Part shown: piece by piece, positions 61,960-64,000 of the stretch
Position numbering within the stretch: position 1 is the first letter of the stretch
How the letters are laid out: each line of letters opens with the position of its first letter
Assembly: GCF_004792695.1 (NCBI RefSeq)
Contig: NZ_SRXU01000007.1
Coordinates: 124,001-188,000, forward strand
Source of the DNA: Sphingomonas naasensis
Lineage (GTDB): Bacteria; Pseudomonadota; Alphaproteobacteria; Sphingomonadales; Sphingomonadaceae
Length of the DNA stretch: 64,000 bases
Direction of reading: 5' to 3'
Made by a program: the position numbers and the translations under genes
The notes under the pieces: generated by a model
Databases searched by the model: none
Told to the model about the DNA's origin: nothing
The model's input: the letters and a program-made list of their open reading frames with translations, nothing else

Positions 61960-62933
61960 CTCTGCCGCTGCACGACAAATATTTCGACCAGTTCCGCGCG
62001 CTTCCCGAGCTCGGCGAGGATCCGGCGCTCTACAAGACGCTGCTCGAATCGACGATGGCGATCCCGTGGAAGATCGATTGGGCGACGATGCGCTTCGCCT
62101 ATATCGGGCCGCAGATCGAGCCGCTGCTCGGCTGGAGCCAGGAGAGCTGGGTCTCGGTCGAGGACTGGGCCGCCCGCATCCACCCCGACGATCGCGACAA
62201 TGTCGTCAATTTCTGCGTGTCGCAGTCGGTGGCAGGGGTCGATCACGAGGCCGATTACCGCGCGCTGAGCAAGGACAAGGGTCTCGTCTGGATCCGCGAT
62301 GTCGTCCACGTCGTCCGCAACGAAGCCGGCGAGGTCGAGAGCCTGATCGGCTTCATGTTCGACATCAGCGAGCGCAAGCGGATCGAGCACGAGCTGATCA
62401 AGATGCAGAAGAAGCTCGAGGCGCTGTCGTTCGAGGACGGCCTCACCGGCAGCGCCAACCGCCGGATGTTCGACGAGCGGCTGCGCGCCGAGTGGAAGGC
62501 CGCGCGCGCGGTGCAGCAGCCGCTGTCGCTGGTGCTGCTCGATATCGATCACTTCAAGCAATATAACGACCTTTACGGCCATGTTCAGGGCGATTCATGC
62601 CTCGTCCAGGTCGCCGGTGCGCTCCAGCAGATCGATCTCGGCCTGCGCGGCATCGTCGCGCGCTATGGTGGCGAGGAATTCGCGCTGCTGCTTCCCGAGC
62701 GCGACGAGGGCGAGGCGCAGGCGATCGCCGAGAAATGCCGCCAGGCAGTCGAGGCGCTGCGCATCCGCCACCAGCATGCCCCGGGCGAGCACCTGACCGT
62801 GAGCGTCGGCGTCGGCACCGTCATCCCGCCAGTCGACGGCGAGGCGCGGCACTTCTGCGACGCGGTCGACAAGCTGCTCTACACCGCCAAGCAGAGCGGG
62901 CGGAATCGGGTGGTGTCCAGCTACACCGCCTGA
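61956..62933 (+). CDS. PAS-GGDEF diguanylate cyclase
   Basis: A 325-residue soluble enzyme making cyclic di-GMP from GTP. A PAS domain with PAC motif (about 25-140: YIGPQIEPLLGWSQESWVSV, RIHPDDRDNV, EVESLIGFMFDISERKRIEH) passes through a helical linker into the GGDEF domain (SFEDGLTGSANRRMFDERL, LDIDHFKQYNDLYGHVQGD, ARYGGEEFALLLPERDEGE). The active site is GGEEF, intact. The usual inhibitory RxxD site just upstream is absent (positions occupied by Gly). It has no transmembrane helix. Confidence 0.95.
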   Translation: MTLPLHDKYFDQFRALPELGEDPALYKTLLESTMAIPWKIDWATMRFAYIGPQIEPLLGWSQESWVSVEDWAARIHPDDRDNVVNFCVSQSVAGVDHEADYRALSKDKGLVWIRDVVHVVRNEAGEVESLIGFMFDISERKRIEHELIKMQKKLEALSFEDGLTGSANRRMFDERLRAEWKAARAVQQPLSLVLLDIDHFKQYNDLYGHVQGDSCLVQVAGALQQIDLGLRGIVARYGGEEFALLLPERDEGEAQAIAEKCRQAVEALRIRHQHAPGEHLTVSVGVGTVIPPVDGEARHFCDAVDKLLYTAKQSGRNRVVSSYTA

Positions 62934-62936
62934 TCG

Positions 62937-63296
62937 TCACCGATCGGGCGAAAGCCGCGAGATGCGGTTGCCTGCACCGGTGACGGCGAGGCGCGGCTTC
63001 GCCGTGCCCGGCGCGCGCCACTGGATTTGATTGTCGGCGCCCTCGACATGGACCGCCGAGATCCTCGCCAGATCGACCGTGACGCGGTTGCCCGCGCCGG
63101 TGATCGTCAGCCGGGTGCAGGCGCCGGTGATCGTCAGCACATTGCCCGAGCCGACGATCGTCGCCGCGCCTCCGCCGCAATCGAGCGCAGCCTCTTCGTC
63201 CGCGCCGGTGAACTCGGCCTGCGCGCAGGCCGGCGCCGCCATGAACATCGCGGCAGGCGCCATTCCCCAAAGCGCGATGTTTCGAAACCCCGGCAT
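62937..63296 (-). CDS. Exported DUF3060 repeat protein
   Basis: A 119-residue protein with an N-terminal signal peptide (ends near PACAQA) and the DUF3060 pattern of short beta-repeats with GxGN turns: TIVGSGNVLTITGACTRLTI, TGAGNRVTVDLARISAVHVE, VEGADNQIQW and VTGAGNRISRL. These are probably stacked strands, like a small beta-solenoid. The function is unknown. Only three bases separate its stop from the convergent diguanylate cyclase stop. Confidence 0.85.
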   Translation of the reverse strand: MPGFRNIALWGMAPAAMFMAAPACAQAEFTGADEEAALDCGGGAATIVGSGNVLTITGACTRLTITGAGNRVTVDLARISAVHVEGADNQIQWRAPGTAKPRLAVTGAGNRISRLSPDR

Positions 63297-63373
63297 CCCG
63301 TTCCCCTCGCTCGTTACGCAGCCGAAAGGTTACGCGCGATCCGCGAAGAGGTTCCGCCTTCGGCGCGGGAAGC

Positions 63374-63865
63374 TTAGGCCTTGCCCGCCCCTCGCTCGAT
63401 CGCCAGCAGCGTCTCCTTCGCCGCCAGCCCGCCGGCAAACCCGGTCAGCGCGCCATTGGCGCCGATCACCCGGTGGCACGGGGCGATGATCGAGATCGGG
63501 TTGCGGCCATTCGCCGCGCCGACGGCGCGGACCGCGCTCGGTCGACCGATCTGGCGGGCGATCGCGCCATAGCTGCGCGTCTCGCCGAACGGGATCGTCA
63601 GCAGCGCGGCCCACACCGATTTCTGGAAATCGGTGCCGCGGAAATCGAGCGGCACGTCGAAGCGCGCCCGCTTGCCTGCGAAATAGTCGCCCAGCTGGCG
63701 TTCGGCCTCGCGGAGCACCGGATGATCGGGCGCTTCTTCCAGCGCGCCGAGCTTCACCCGTCCCGGGCGATCCTTCTCCCACAGGATGGCGCGGAGCCCG
63801 GCATCGCTCGCCACCAGCGTCAGCGCGCCGACGGGGGAGGGGATCGTCTTGCACTTGTCGGTCAT
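63374..63865 (-). CDS. ogt: Methylated-DNA-[protein]-cysteine S-methyltransferase
   Basis: A 163-residue suicide repair protein that takes the alkyl group from O6-alkylguanine or O4-alkylthymine. The acceptor Cys is C130 in IIAPCHRVIG. The DNA-binding Arg-containing helix is in RQIGRPSAVRAVGAANGRNP and Tyr in TRSYGAIA. It lacks the Ada N-terminal regulatory domain, hence Ogt-type. The ATG at 63865 gives the normal length. Confidence 0.95.
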   Translation of the reverse strand: MTDKCKTIPSPVGALTLVASDAGLRAILWEKDRPGRVKLGALEEAPDHPVLREAERQLGDYFAGKRARFDVPLDFRGTDFQKSVWAALLTIPFGETRSYGAIARQIGRPSAVRAVGAANGRNPISIIAPCHRVIGANGALTGFAGGLAAKETLLAIERGAGKA

Positions 63866-63930
63866 GGCATGTCCTTTCGTCGGAAGGATCATGCCGCGCC
63901 CGCCGCGCGCATGCTTCCCGCGGCTTGCGC

Positions 63931-64000
63931 TCAACCCTGGCCCATCGCGAGCAGCACCTGCCATTCGGCGTCGCGCACCGGCGTGACGCTCAGCCGCGAC
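63931..64000 (-). CDS. C-terminal end of an EVE-domain protein (cut by window)
   Basis: The last 22 codons of a minus-strand gene read SRLSVTPVRDAEWQVLLAMG plus QG and stop. The segment RLSVTPVRDAEW matches the usual final strand and helix of EVE-domain proteins (thymocyte nuclear protein 1-like), which bind modified bases in DNA or RNA. Only this short tail is visible, so the call is tentative. Confidence 0.6.
   Translation of the reverse strand, partial: SRLSVTPVRDAEWQVLLAMGQG

Overview
The window is a high-G+C alphaproteobacterial chromosome segment, most probably from a Sphingomonas-like member of the Sphingomonadaceae. The reasons are the order ruvC-ruvA-ruvB-ybgC-tolQ-tolR-tolA-tolB-pal, a GapR (DUF2312)-type protein, a cysteine-free L36 of the alphaproteobacterial type, abundant periplasmic and secreted peptidases, and many short palindromic REP-like repeats between genes. 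This is a judgement from gene content and protein style; no database was searched. I see no tRNA, rRNA or CRISPR array. Most of the window is ordinary core chromosome, with accessory pockets at about 27.6-31.2 kb and 34-39.5 kb.

Layout. 1-6.7 kb: clpB (cut by the window edge), secreted M28 and M16 peptidases, a small beta-rich protein and a DUF1206 membrane protein. 7-12 kb: purE-purK, gpmA, a dienelactone hydrolase and a Na+/H+ antiporter. 12-17.3 kb: a coupled lipoprotein / M14 carboxypeptidase / GNAT operon, rpmJ, a HAD phosphatase, pyk and a DUF1244 protein. 17.4-27.6 kb: a secreted serine hydrolase, the GapR-like protein, yebC, the Holliday-junction genes ruvCAB with an unrelated secreted protein gene inserted between ruvA and ruvB, then ybgC and the complete Tol-Pal envelope system with a repeat element between tolQ and tolR.

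27.6-31.2 kb is accessory in character. A composite palindromic repeat is followed by a promoter overlapping a perfect 10-bp palindrome. Then comes a tight operon: an SPFH/band-7 membrane protein, an Arc-like ribbon-helix-helix protein, a zinc ribbon, a 32-residue membrane peptide and two related small membrane proteins. An IS5-family (IS427-like) element abuts the stop codon of the last gene. The element seems to carry an antisense passenger gene for a cysteine-rich protein and needs a -1 frameshift to make full transposase.

31.2-39.5 kb: S1/P1 nuclease, a DUF6624 protein, an isoaspartyl peptidase, and a LytTR membrane regulator between two paralogous acyltransferases. Then, behind its own strong promoter and AT-rich inverted repeat, comes a 654-residue fusion of a trypsin-like protease and a DNA/RNA non-specific nuclease. 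That fusion and the SPFH operon are the best candidates for undescribed systems. 39.5-64 kb: ispG, transporters, acetyltransferase, TfoX-like protein, ppa, an M61 peptidase, an ICMT-like methyltransferase, glutamate-cysteine ligase, rsmE, an EF-hand protein, ubiA, pmbA/tldE, a cysQ-like phosphatase, a divergent Rrf2 regulator / methyltransferase pair, a TelA/XpaC operon, a flavin reductase, typA, a cupin, an unknown protein translationally coupled to a diguanylate cyclase, a DUF3060 protein, an alkylated-DNA methyltransferase and the tail of an EVE-domain gene.

Extragenic palindromes recur throughout, usually between convergent genes or directly at stop codons. At least four sequence styles are present. 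One element lies inside the tol operon and seems to provide a ribosome-binding site; another has been read into a protein C-terminus.
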